11,151 bases of DNA from Calditrichaceae bacterium (GCA_030622395.1 JAUXGF010000038.1:1-11151), one strand, 5' to 3'. Numbered from the stretch's first letter, positions 1-7,069 are shown. The notes: generated by a model from the sequence alone, not told the origin. Made by a program: numbers and translations.

Positions 1-23
1 AACCAATTGTTGAACAAAGTGAA

Positions 24-84
24 ATCCCGAGTTCGGGGCAGACCGGTATAGTGCCTGAACGAAAAAAGTGCTTTTTCGTTCAGA
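24..84. repeat. intergenic hairpins: CCCGA/TCGGG and CTGAACGAAAAA dyad
   Basis: Two dyads lie just beyond the 3' end of the minus-strand MATE gene. The first is CCCGA (26-30) facing TCGGG (33-37). The second is a perfect 12-bp stem, CTGAACGAAAAA (55-66) against TTTTTCGTTCAG (72-83, give or take one base), with a loop of about five bases. The left arm sits inside TAGTGCCTGAACGAAAA (49-65). That differs by one base from the start of the 20-bp module at 9969-9988, which recurs inverted at 4241-4260. The stem begins about 22 bases past the MATE stop, so it could act as a terminator for that gene. There is no separate T-tract, so this role is inferred. Confidence 0.6.
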
Positions 85-105
85 ATGCTTTCATAGAAAA
101 GTAAC

Positions 106-1476
106 TTAAATGCCGGAAGGAGCTAAACTCAATTTTCTCTTCCACAATCCAAGAGCAAATAAAATCGTGTTTAATAAACCCTTCAAAAATGTAGTTGAAG
201 CGATCGCCCACCATATTCCCGTTACGCCCATATCTAAATAAATGGCTAAATACCAGGCCGCGGGAATGCGGGCGAAAGTGATAGGCACAGTTACCAGCAT
301 CACCGGCAGAGTATACCCCGCTCCGCTGAAAGCGCCTTCCATTATGACCTCAAACGCTAAAAAAATTTCAAATACGGCGATGATTTTCAGATATTGAACG
401 CCGATTTCCTGGACAATAGAGTCAGTAGTAAATATACGCATCAGCCATTCCGGGAAAAAATAAAAAATAATAGATATGATAAACATAATTATCACGCCAT
501 AAGCGTTTACCCACCAGGTGGCTTTTTCAGCCTGCTTATAACGTTTTGCGCCCACATTTTGCCCGACTAATGTTGAGGCGGCTACCGAAAAACCTACGCA
601 GGCAAAATAGGCGATCCCTTCAATACGGTGGCAGACGCCAACTGCGGCAATGGCTTCGGTGCCAAATTCAGATATGATATTGGTTAATAAAACATAAATC
701 AAACTGAAAAAAAATCCACCCGCTGCAATCGGACTGCCTATGCGTAAGATCCTTTGAATTATAGCGCTGTTTATATAAATTTTCCCACTGTGTTTTATAG
801 TTGGTATAATTTCTTCTTTTCTAAGAAATCCCGCTAATAATACAACCGCAAATATTATTGTTATAACCGTGGCAAGCGCTGCGCCCCCTACGCCCATTGC
901 AGGAAATCCCAGCCATCCGAATATAAAAACAGGATCGAGTATTGCATTCAATGTTAAAGCAACAGCCAGCACAATCATCGGGGTTTTTGTGTCGCCTATG
1001 CCTCGGAATATGCCCTCTAAACCAGCAAACCAGAAAGAAAATACCAGACCAAATAATATAATCGTCATGTAATTGCGCGCTTGTTCAAATACAACAGGCG
1101 TAAAGCCCATTATCTTGTATATATCATCCTGTAAAAAATAAACGGTTACAGCAAGAATCAATCCGCTGACTGTATTAACAAGCATACCCTGACCGGCGGA
1201 AAATTTAGCCTCATCCTTTTTCCCGCTGCCGATATTTTGCGCCACAAGCGTCGTTATGCCGTTTACACTTAACGCCGTCAAAGAATAAACCGCCCATATT
1301 ACAAAAGCGCAGCCGCCGATAGCAGCCAAAGCTTCAGCGCCTAATTTTCCAACCCAATAAGCGTCTACCAATTGAAAAAGTGTTTGCAAAACCGATGAAA
1401 CCATGCCCGGTAAAGAGAGCTTAAAAATCGTTTTATGCAGGCTCTTGTTAACTAATGAGTAATTATTTTCCGGCAT
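106..1476 (-). CDS. MATE family efflux transporter
   Basis: This is a 456-residue polytopic membrane protein of the MATE (NorM/DinF-like) exporter family. The family exports drugs or metabolites across the inner membrane in exchange for Na+ or H+. The length is typical for twelve membrane helices. The N-terminal stretch with KLSLPGMVSS and LFQLVDAYWVGKLG is the characteristic first-helix region, and the pattern partly recurs in the second half (residues about 240-340), as expected for the two-fold MATE repeat. The start is supported by AAAGGA about seven bases before ATG (1484-1489 on the plus strand). The gene is divergent from murB and shares a repeat-containing spacer with it. Substrate and coupling ion cannot be told from the sequence. 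No regulator gene is adjacent. No frameshift or truncation is seen. Confidence 0.93.
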   Translation of the reverse strand: MPENNYSLVNKSLHKTIFKLSLPGMVSSVLQTLFQLVDAYWVGKLGAEALAAIGGCAFVIWAVYSLTALSVNGITTLVAQNIGSGKKDEAKFSAGQGMLVNTVSGLILAVTVYFLQDDIYKIMGFTPVVFEQARNYMTIILFGLVFSFWFAGLEGIFRGIGDTKTPMIVLAVALTLNAILDPVFIFGWLGFPAMGVGGAALATVITIIFAVVLLAGFLRKEEIIPTIKHSGKIYINSAIIQRILRIGSPIAAGGFFFSLIYVLLTNIISEFGTEAIAAVGVCHRIEGIAYFACVGFSVAASTLVGQNVGAKRYKQAEKATWWVNAYGVIIMFIISIIFYFFPEWLMRIFTTDSIVQEIGVQYLKIIAVFEIFLAFEVIMEGAFSGAGYTLPVMLVTVPITFARIPAAWYLAIYLDMGVTGIWWAIASTTFLKGLLNTILFALGLWKRKLSLAPSGI

Positions 1477-1516
1477 TTCAGTCCTTTGGCAATCTAATCA
1501 TATTCCAAGTGTATTG

Positions 1517-1590
1517 TAGAGCGGAGAGCGGGAAGCGTTGAGCGAATGTTAAGAAAATTTCACGATGCTTCTTCGCCCTCCGTTCTACCC
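1517..1590. repeat. GAGCG-type degenerate hairpin repeat, copy 1
   Basis: The left arm TAGAGCGGAGAGCG (1517-1530) faces CGCCCTCCGTTCTA (1574-1587). Twelve of 14 positions are complementary, plus one G-U pair. Further GAGCG/AAGCG words follow the left arm. The loop contains CGAATGTTAAGAAAA (1543-1557), which recurs exactly in the loop of the related element at 6996-7010. The element lies in the spacer between divergent MATE and murB genes. The bases from 1588 to 1673 are very A+T-rich and may hold promoter elements, but I could not fix a convincing -35/-10 pair. Confidence 0.6.
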
Positions 1591-1715
1591 TTTAGAAAAA
1601 ATATAAATATTTTTAATATAAAAGAAAAATCTGTTATCGTTAATTTTGTAAATTATGGTTAATTTTATAAATTGTGCCATTGATTTTAAAACTAGTATTT
1701 CCAGCAGAGAAAATT

Positions 1716-2753
1716 ATGCAAAATATTAAGCTGCTTAAAAATGATTTAAAGAGCGCTTCTGTATTGGTCAAAGAAAATGAACCGCTTGCTTTATATACCA
1801 CACTTGGAGTCGGAGGCAAAGCGAAATTATTAGCTAAAGCGGCAAACAGCGACCAATTGGAATCAGCGGTTAAACTCGCCTCTCATTACGACGTCCCCTG
1901 CTTAACGCTTGGCAAAGGAAGCAATGTCATAATCTCGGACAATGGTTTTGACGGATTAGTAATAATTAACAACTCCAATAATTGGAAAATAATGGGGCAT
2001 ACTTCCGCCGCGCCAACATCATTGAAATTAGCCGGACGTTTTGATCCGGTCGACCGGGAAACATATTCAGAAAGCGATTTAGACTATTCGGATGAGGACG
2101 CCGCGGGCGTATTGGTGAGGGCGGATTCAGGGATAAAAATAAATGTTTTAATGAATGATTTGTTTAAACAAGGCATAACCGGTTTGCAATGGTATGCCGG
2201 TATTCCTGCGACAGTGGGCGGAGCCGTTTACACTAACATGCACGGCGGGCGCAATTATTTTAGCGAAATCGTGGAAAAAGCCCGGCTTACCGACGGCAAG
2301 GAGATAAAGGAAGTAAACCAATCATATTTTAAATTTGATTATGATTGGAGTATATTGCATCAAACCAAAGAAATTATTTTATGGGCTGATCTGCGTTTAA
2401 AAAAAGGCGATGTAAATAAAGCGACAAAACTGGCTAAAGAGTGGGCGCGGCAAAAATCTTTTCAACCGCAGCGCTCCGCCGGATGTATTTTTCAAAATCT
2501 ATCCGAAGAAGAAAGAAAGCGGCTTAATCTGCCGACGTCTTCCGTTGGATATTTAATCGACCGTGTTTTAAATTTAAAAGGCGTTAAAAAAGGAAATGCG
2601 GTTATATCTTTAAGCCACGCCGCATTTATTGAGAATTCCGGCAATGCCCGCGCCGCCGACGTCTTTGAACTAATCAATCTAATAAAAGAAAAAGCAAAAA
2701 CACAATTAGGAATAGATTTAGAAACCGAAGTTGAGCTTATCGGAAATATGTAA
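1716..2753 (+). CDS. murB: UDP-N-acetylmuramate dehydrogenase (MurB), variant form
   Basis: MurB is a cytoplasmic FAD enzyme that reduces UDP-GlcNAc-enolpyruvate to UDP-MurNAc with NADPH, the second committed step of peptidoglycan synthesis. I start it at ATG 1716 (345 aa): the upstream in-frame GTG at 1674 has no ribosome site, and family members normally begin just before this sequence. Residue numbers here count from 1716. FAD-domain landmarks are TTLGVGG (29-35), LGKGSNVIISDNGFDG (65-80) and GIPATVGGAVYTN (162-174). SAGCIFQN (254-261) carries Cys257 where E. coli has the proton-donor Ser229, a known type II variation. TEVELIG supplies the catalytic Glu (338). Two oddities stand out. The usual Tyr-Arg-x-Ser motif reads Y-D-W-S (209-212), so the conserved Arg is Asp. 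About 25-30 extra residues, rich in Asp/Glu, lie around 95-132. murA follows 123 bp downstream. Confidence 0.92.
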   Translation: MQNIKLLKNDLKSASVLVKENEPLALYTTLGVGGKAKLLAKAANSDQLESAVKLASHYDVPCLTLGKGSNVIISDNGFDGLVIINNSNNWKIMGHTSAAPTSLKLAGRFDPVDRETYSESDLDYSDEDAAGVLVRADSGIKINVLMNDLFKQGITGLQWYAGIPATVGGAVYTNMHGGRNYFSEIVEKARLTDGKEIKEVNQSYFKFDYDWSILHQTKEIILWADLRLKKGDVNKATKLAKEWARQKSFQPQRSAGCIFQNLSEEERKRLNLPTSSVGYLIDRVLNLKGVKKGNAVISLSHAAFIENSGNARAADVFELINLIKEKAKTQLGIDLETEVELIGNM

Positions 2754-2762
2754 TAGTCCAAG

Positions 2763-2798
2763 TGAAGAATGGAGTACTGGAGTGCTGGAGTAATGGAA
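2763..2798. repeat. TGGAGTA-type repeat, single copy
   Basis: TGAAGAATGGAGTA (2763-2776) is followed by further TGGAGTR units at about nine-base spacing, ending in TGGAA. The same sequence, reverse-complemented and with only a few changes, is the right arm of the large dyad between gpgP and gpgS (about 5555-5589). Unlike that element, this copy has no inverted partner in its spacer. It lies between murB and murA. Confidence 0.6.
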
Positions 2799-2876
2799 GA
2801 ATCGAATTGTTGAATTAATTTAACTTTTCACCAATGCCGGACTGTTACGGGAACTTTTTAAGTTTGGGAAATAAAA

Positions 2877-4136
2877 ATGACAAAATTTATTATTGAGGGA
2901 CAAAATCCCTTGCGGGGAGAGATTACGGTTGCGGGAAATAAAAATTCAGCGCTGCCCATCATTGCCGCAACAGTTTTAACAGATGAAGAATGCATTATCG
3001 AAAATTTACCCGCTATCCGCGACGTTCAGGTTATGCTGGAATTGTTAAAAGATTTAGGTAAAAACGTTAAGCAGGAAGCCGCTAATGTTTATCGAATAAG
3101 CGGATCGATTAATAAAATAAAGTTGGACGAAAATCTTGCCGGCAGCTTACGCGCTTCCATATTATACTTAAGCGTGATATTAGCCAGAGCCGGAGAAATT
3201 GAAATGCCCCCTCCCGGCGGCTGCGTTATCGGCAGGCGTAATACTGACAGCCACTTTGATGTAATTGAAGCGTTTGGCGCGGAGATTAAAATCAATGAAA
3301 AAAGCTATACAGCACAATTAACCAATCCGGCGCCCGCTTGCATTTTTTTTAAAGAGGCGTCCGTAACGGCTACTGAAAACGCCATGCTGCTGGCGTCGGC
3401 AATTGCCGGTCAAACTACTATTGATAACGCCGCATGTGAACCGCATGTGACGGACTTAGCATGCGTTCTAAAAAAAATGGGCGCTGCAATTGAAGGGGAA
3501 GGAAGCAATCGTTTGCGCATAAAAGGCGCGAAAAACTTAAAGGGCTTTCAGCACCGGATCATGCCCGATCATATTGAGGCGGGCACCTTTGCCATTGCCG
3601 CAGCCTGCACAAAAGGCGAGCTGGTTATTCACGACGCTTACAAAGAACATTTATATATGACCGAACATTATTTAAGACAAATGGGCGTTGATTTAAAATT
3701 TCCTGATCAGCGAACCCTGATAGTGCGCCCTTCTAAATTAATTTCCGGCGTGAAAAAAATTCAGGTGGGATTATGGCCTGCTTTTCCAACCGATTTAATG
3801 AGTCCCATGATCGTACTGGCGACTCAGGCTCAAGGCTCTACTTTATGCCATGATTGGATGTATGAATCGCGGATGTTTTTTGTTGATAAATTGATCATTA
3901 TGGGAGCGGAAATCACACAATGCGATCCGCACCGCGTATTAGTCTCCGGCCCAACCGGGCTAAGGGGTCAGGAATTAAGCAGCCCCGATATTCGCGCCGG
4001 TATTGCCCTGGTTATAGCCGCATTAACGGCAAAGGGCACAAGTAAAATTGACCGCGTAGAATTAATTGACCGCGGATATGAAGATATAGCCGTTCGTTTC
4101 AACAGCGTCGGCGCAAACATCATCCGTCAGAATTAA
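2877..4136 (+). CDS. murA: UDP-N-acetylglucosamine 1-carboxyvinyltransferase (MurA)
   Basis: MurA transfers enolpyruvate from PEP to UDP-GlcNAc, the first committed cytoplasmic step of peptidoglycan synthesis. Its product is the MurB substrate. The 419-aa length is normal for the EPSP-synthase-like two-domain fold. The catalytic residues are all recognisable: Lys22 in AGNKNSALP, Cys116 in PPGGCVIGRR with Arg121, Asp306 in FPTD, Arg373 in DIRAG and Arg399 in IDRGYE. The active-site Cys (rather than Asp) is the form that fosfomycin can alkylate. The stretch CHDWMYESRMFFVDKL (324-339) departs from the proteobacterial pattern and recalls MurA of candidate-phylum or Chloroflexi-like bacteria; that comparison is from memory. 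The start is ATG 2877 with only a weak GGGA upstream. It is in the same orientation as murB, but the 123-bp repeat-bearing gap leaves co-transcription uncertain. Confidence 0.96.
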   Translation: MTKFIIEGQNPLRGEITVAGNKNSALPIIAATVLTDEECIIENLPAIRDVQVMLELLKDLGKNVKQEAANVYRISGSINKIKLDENLAGSLRASILYLSVILARAGEIEMPPPGGCVIGRRNTDSHFDVIEAFGAEIKINEKSYTAQLTNPAPACIFFKEASVTATENAMLLASAIAGQTTIDNAACEPHVTDLACVLKKMGAAIEGEGSNRLRIKGAKNLKGFQHRIMPDHIEAGTFAIAAACTKGELVIHDAYKEHLYMTEHYLRQMGVDLKFPDQRTLIVRPSKLISGVKKIQVGLWPAFPTDLMSPMIVLATQAQGSTLCHDWMYESRMFFVDKLIIMGAEITQCDPHRVLVSGPTGLRGQELSSPDIRAGIALVIAALTAKGTSKIDRVELIDRGYEDIAVRFNSVGANIIRQN

Positions 4137-4193
4137 TAGGCTGTTGAAAAACCGGAATCGTTATTTACACAAAATAATATTTAAAACGCTGCA

Positions 4194-4260
4194 TTTAAGA
4201 TTTCTCTCCCGATGGTCGGGATCGAAATGACAATTTATATTAGTTTTCGTTCAGACACTA
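4194..4260. repeat. two-module intergenic repeat, copy 1
   Basis: Module B runs from TTTAAGATTTCTC (4194-4206) through a CCCGA/TCGGG hairpin (4208-4212 with 4216-4220) to TCGAAATGACA (4222-4232). Module A is TAGTTTTCGTTCAGACACTA (4241-4260). Both recur at 9969-10106, but there module A is reverse-complemented relative to module B. Module A is an exact 20-base match. Module B resembles REP-like hairpin repeats of the form AGATTTCTC...GAAATGACA, known to me from many bacterial genomes. It lies 58 bp past murA. Confidence 0.7.
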
Positions 4261-4538
4261 AACAGTATTTAAGCGCAGTAACTCATGATTTGAGAATTAC
4301 TTCCGAGTAGATTTAAATAATCAAAATTATTTTTCACATTAACAAAGCAGCCTGATTTTAATGTCTTGTATACTGGAACAGAAGTGGTTTGTAGTTTAAC
4401 CACTTCGTATTGACAGTTATACCGCCTGTCCCGATTCTTTTTATCGGGGATACTCCTATTCTCAAACCAATTGCAGATCGGTATAAATAAAATATTTTGC
4501 AAATTTAATCATAATAAAAATATGGTTATCGAAAAAAC
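4261..4538. other. non-coding stretch with nested dyads
   Basis: The 478-bp spacer between murA and the phosphatase gene contains no convincing gene. Besides the repeat at 4194-4260 it holds three dyads. GAAGTGGTT (4381-4389) faces AACCACTTC (4398-4406), a perfect 9-bp stem with an 8-base loop. CCCGAT (4430-4435) faces ATCGGG (4443-4448). TTATACCG (4417-4424) faces CGGTATAA (4479-4486), which encloses the CCCGAT hairpin. AACCAATTG at 4465-4473 also occurs at 1-9, followed in both places by a CAGAyCGGTATA sequence, so this is probably another dispersed repeat family. A 77-codon minus-strand reading frame here is unlike any protein I know. Confidence 0.45.
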
Positions 4539-4567
4539 TTGTCATTTAAAATAATCTGCCTTATTAT
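4539..4567 (+). promoter_or_regulatory. candidate sigma-70 promoter for gpgP
   Basis: TTGTCA (4539-4544) and TATTAT (4562-4567) each match the consensus hexamers at five of six positions and are exactly 17 bases apart. The predicted transcript would start near 4574, about 40 bases before the gpgP ATG. No operator-like dyad overlaps it. Confidence 0.45.
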
Positions 4568-4614
4568 TATAGAGCTGCAAATTCCATTTAAACAAAAGAA
4601 GAATTAAATTTGAT

Positions 4615-5442
4615 ATGAAATGGCTCGTGTTTACAGATTTAGACGGAACTCTATTAGACGCCGAAACTTATTCCTTCCAAAAAGCGCGGGATGCGTTAAG
4701 TTTTTTGAAAAACAGTCGAATCCCTGTGATACCATGTACAAGTAAAACACATCTTGAAGTTATTGAAATTAGAAAAGAATTAAATTTGCATGATCCTTTT
4801 ATTGTAGAAAACGGCAGCGCTGTTTTTTCCCCTAAAGGATATTTTAAGCCGTCTGCGGAACAAACAATTTCAATTGACGGCTACGATGCATTAATACTCG
4901 GTAAAACATATACCGAAATTAAAATGTTTTTGAAAGAACTAAAAGAGACTTATAATTTATCTCTCAAAGGATTCAACGAAATGACGCTTGCTGAAATTCA
5001 GCATTATTCCGGACTTGATTCCGAGAGAGCTCAGATGGCAAAAAAGCGCAGATTCAGCGAGCCTTTTGTATTAACAGGCGGTAAACCAGATTCATTAGAA
5101 CATGCCAAAAAGTTTATTTTGTCAAGAGGTTTTCGTTTACTGCGCGGGAATCGATTTTTCCATCTTTTAGGTAATTGTGATAAAGGCAAGGCTACGGCAA
5201 AATTAATCGGAATGTTCAAAGAAAAATTTGCTTCGCAAACCTTTCACAGTATTGGAATCGGCGACAGCATGAACGATCTTGAAATGCTTGAGGTAGTAAA
5301 TACGCCCGTATTAGTAAAAAAACTTAATGGAAAATATGTTGATCAAATCAAATTAAATAATTTAATCCGCAGCAAAGGTATCGGCCCGGAAGGCTGGAAT
5401 GAAGCTGTTTTTAAGATTATCAAAAACAGGGATATTAATTGA
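4615..5442 (+). CDS. gpgP: HAD-family glucosyl/mannosyl-3-phosphoglycerate phosphatase
   Basis: This is a cytoplasmic HAD-superfamily phosphatase with the IIB-type cap, 275 aa, of the mannosyl-3-phosphoglycerate phosphatase family. It is predicted to remove the phosphate from a hexosyl-3-phosphoglycerate, releasing the compatible solute. HAD motif I is DLDGT (8-12, nucleophile Asp8 and acid/base Asp10). Motif II is the Ser/Thr in CTSKT (41-45). Motif III is the Lys in DKGKA (189-193). Motif IV is GIGDSMND (214-221). RRFSEPF (145-151) in the cap is a family signature. The neighbouring GT81 synthase argues for the glucosyl substrate (GpgP) over the mannosyl one (MpgP), though enzymes of this family can accept both. 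The start ATG 4615 has only a weak AGAAG upstream and follows a good promoter candidate. Confidence 0.88.
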   Translation: MKWLVFTDLDGTLLDAETYSFQKARDALSFLKNSRIPVIPCTSKTHLEVIEIRKELNLHDPFIVENGSAVFSPKGYFKPSAEQTISIDGYDALILGKTYTEIKMFLKELKETYNLSLKGFNEMTLAEIQHYSGLDSERAQMAKKRRFSEPFVLTGGKPDSLEHAKKFILSRGFRLLRGNRFFHLLGNCDKGKATAKLIGMFKEKFASQTFHSIGIGDSMNDLEMLEVVNTPVLVKKLNGKYVDQIKLNNLIRSKGIGPEGWNEAVFKIIKNRDIN

Positions 5443-5590
5443 AGAATTGAAGAATTGGAATATTGGAGGATTAGGAGTGTTGGAGTAATGGAGTGATAAA
5501 AGATCCATCCATTAATTCAATAATTTCCCGCAGGGACTCCTGCGGTTCAATTTTTCCAATACTCCATCACTCCATTACTCCATTCTTCAC
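5443..5590. repeat. TGGAGTA-type inverted repeat with central hairpin
   Basis: This element fills most of the gpgP-gpgS spacer. TGGAGTAATGGAGTGAT (5481-5497) is exactly complementary to 5566-5582, and both arms continue as degenerate TGGAGTR / ACTCCA units. In the middle sits a 7-bp GC-rich hairpin, CCGCAGG (5528-5534) with CCTGCGG (5539-5545), followed by TTCAATTTTT. The central hairpin plus T-rich tail could stop transcription after gpgP. If so, gpgS would need its own promoter. The right arm is a close reverse-complement copy of the element at 2763-2798. Confidence 0.7.
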
Positions 5591-5612
5591 ATACACGGAA
5601 CGGTTATATAAT
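5586..5612 (+). promoter_or_regulatory. candidate promoter for gpgS
   Basis: A perfect TATAAT (5607-5612) is preceded by TTCACA (5586-5591), a five-of-six match to the -35 hexamer, with a short 15-base spacer. The -35-like hexamer is the outer end of the repeat's right arm, so insertion of the repeat may have supplied half of the promoter. gpgS has a strong ribosome site further down, AAGGAG (5671-5676), nine bases before its ATG. Confidence 0.35.
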
Positions 5613-5685
5613 TTTTATTCAACTCTGCAGAAATTCTCTGGAAATGACTGAATAGTTATTTTAAAATTTTAAGGAGAAATATTGT

Positions 5686-6894
5686 ATGTCCGATTTTTTT
5701 CAGAATGGCGCAATTACTACTTTGCATAATTTAACGAAACAGCCTATAGAACAATTAGAAGCAAGAATAAAATTATTTACTGACAGGCGGCCTATAGCCT
5801 TAGTCTTACCCTCATTGTACAGCGAATTGGATGGACGCGCATTACCTAAGATTATAAAAGAACTGAAACAGGTTCCTTACCTTTCGGAAATAGTCATTGG
5901 TTTAGATAAGGCTAATGCAAAAGAATTTGAACACGCCAAAAGATTTTTCTCGGAACTGCCCCAAAACCATAAAATTATCTGGCAGCGCGGCCCGCGGATG
6001 CAGGAGCTCTACAAGCTGCTTAATAAAAAGAATCTCCGCCCTGGCAATGAAGGTAAAGGGCGTAACGTATGGATGTGTTTTGGTTATTTACTTGCATCGA
6101 GTAAAGCGCGCGTTTTTGCCATACATGACTGCGATATTATTACTTATGAACGTAGTCTTCTTGCCAGATTAGTATTTCCTATTGCCCACCCCTCACTAAA
6201 TTTTCGTTTTTGCAAAGGTTATTACAGCCGCATTTCAGACCGCTTAAACGGCAGGGTGGCGCGTCTTTTTATTACGCCGCTCATTCGGTCGTTAAAACGT
6301 ATCTTGGGCGATGTGGATTATTTAGATTTTATTGACTCCTTCCGATACCCTCTTTCCGGGGAGATTGCCTTATTGCGCGATGTAGTTCTAAGACTGAGAC
6401 TGCCTACGGACTGGGGACTGGAAATTGGCACCCTGAATGAAATTTACCGTAATTATGCAAAGAACCAAATGTGTCAGGTAGATATTTTCGATCAATATGA
6501 CCATAAACATCAAAAACTTTCCGAAGATAATCCCAATGCCGGTCTGGCAAAAATGTCTATTGATATTGCAAAATCATTCTATCGTGTTTTAGCGGCCAGG
6601 GGCGTTATTTTTTCAGATCAATTCTTCCGGACGATTAAAGCTTCTTATTTACGAACCGCGCTTGATTTTGTGGAAAAATATTCCGTAGACGCTGAAATTA
6701 ACGGTTTAACTTTTGATCTTCATGACGAAGAGAAAGCTATTGAAGTTTTCTTGCGCAGCATCATCATAGCCGGCGATCAATTTTTAGCCAACCCTATGGA
6801 ATTACCTATGATCCCAAGCTGGAGCCGGATTAACGCCGCTCTCCCGGAATTTAGCGAAATGTTATGCGATGCAGTTGAGAAAGATAACAAATAG
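5686..6894 (+). CDS. gpgS: GT81 glucosyl-3-phosphoglycerate synthase
   Basis: This is a predicted cytoplasmic GT-A fold glycosyltransferase that joins an NDP-hexose, most likely NDP-glucose, to 3-phosphoglycerate. The adjacent phosphatase would then give glucosylglycerate, an osmolyte also made under nitrogen limitation. It is 402 aa long. It opens with MSDFFQNGAITTLHNL, then PSLYSE (42-47) in the nucleotide-binding half and GKGRN (123-127). The metal-binding DxD is Asp148-Cys149-Asp150 in HDCDI. The acceptor-side motif is DWGLEIGTL (242-250), and the His-rich DQYDHKHQ (269-276) likely contains the metal ligand His seen in GT81 enzymes. AAGGAG nine bases before ATG supports the start. The upstream phosphatase of the matching family strongly supports this pathway. 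The product could instead feed mannosylglucosylglycerate, but no further transferase is in the window. Donor specificity cannot be read from the sequence. Confidence 0.87.
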   Translation: MSDFFQNGAITTLHNLTKQPIEQLEARIKLFTDRRPIALVLPSLYSELDGRALPKIIKELKQVPYLSEIVIGLDKANAKEFEHAKRFFSELPQNHKIIWQRGPRMQELYKLLNKKNLRPGNEGKGRNVWMCFGYLLASSKARVFAIHDCDIITYERSLLARLVFPIAHPSLNFRFCKGYYSRISDRLNGRVARLFITPLIRSLKRILGDVDYLDFIDSFRYPLSGEIALLRDVVLRLRLPTDWGLEIGTLNEIYRNYAKNQMCQVDIFDQYDHKHQKLSEDNPNAGLAKMSIDIAKSFYRVLAARGVIFSDQFFRTIKASYLRTALDFVEKYSVDAEINGLTFDLHDEEKAIEVFLRSIIIAGDQFLANPMELPMIPSWSRINAALPEFSEMLCDAVEKDNK

Positions 6895-6944
6895 GTAATA
6901 GTTAAGCTATTTCAAGCTGCAAACTTCATAAGGGTGATTATTTT

Positions 6945-7069
6945 GGCGGAGAGCGAAAAGCGTAGAGCGTTGAGCGGGAAGCGTAGAGTGTAAAACGAAT
7001 GTTAAGAAAAGAGTATTACCTAATTTCGCTCTTCTCTCTCCGCTTTACGCTCTACGGCTCTAAGCTCCA
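6945..7069. repeat. GAGCG-type degenerate hairpin repeat, copy 2
   Basis: This is the main content of the 331-bp spacer between gpgS and recQ. The left side is a run of GGAGAGCG / GCGTAGAGCG / TGAGCGGGAA words. The segment 6961-6977 is complementary to 7040-7056 at 15 of 17 positions, including CGTAGAGCGT exactly. The loop holds CGAATGTTAAGAAAA (6996-7010), identical to the loop core of the element at 1543-1557. The remainder of the spacer, about 7080-7225, is A+T-rich with no gene; I see no clear promoter pair for recQ. Confidence 0.65.

Noticed and set aside
1674..1715. GTG start giving murB 14 extra residues
   Set aside because: No ribosome site precedes it, the extra residues are atypical for MurB, and ATG 1716 fits the family's normal N-terminus.
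4269..4502. 77-codon minus-strand open frame in the murA-gpgP spacer
   Set aside because: It runs through the dyads and repeat fragments, resembles no protein family I know, and has no clear ribosome site.
5443..5590. Possible CRISPR-like or minisatellite array in the gpgP-gpgS spacer
   Set aside because: Units are about nine bases, degenerate and inverted, with no regular unique spacers and no cas genes in the window.
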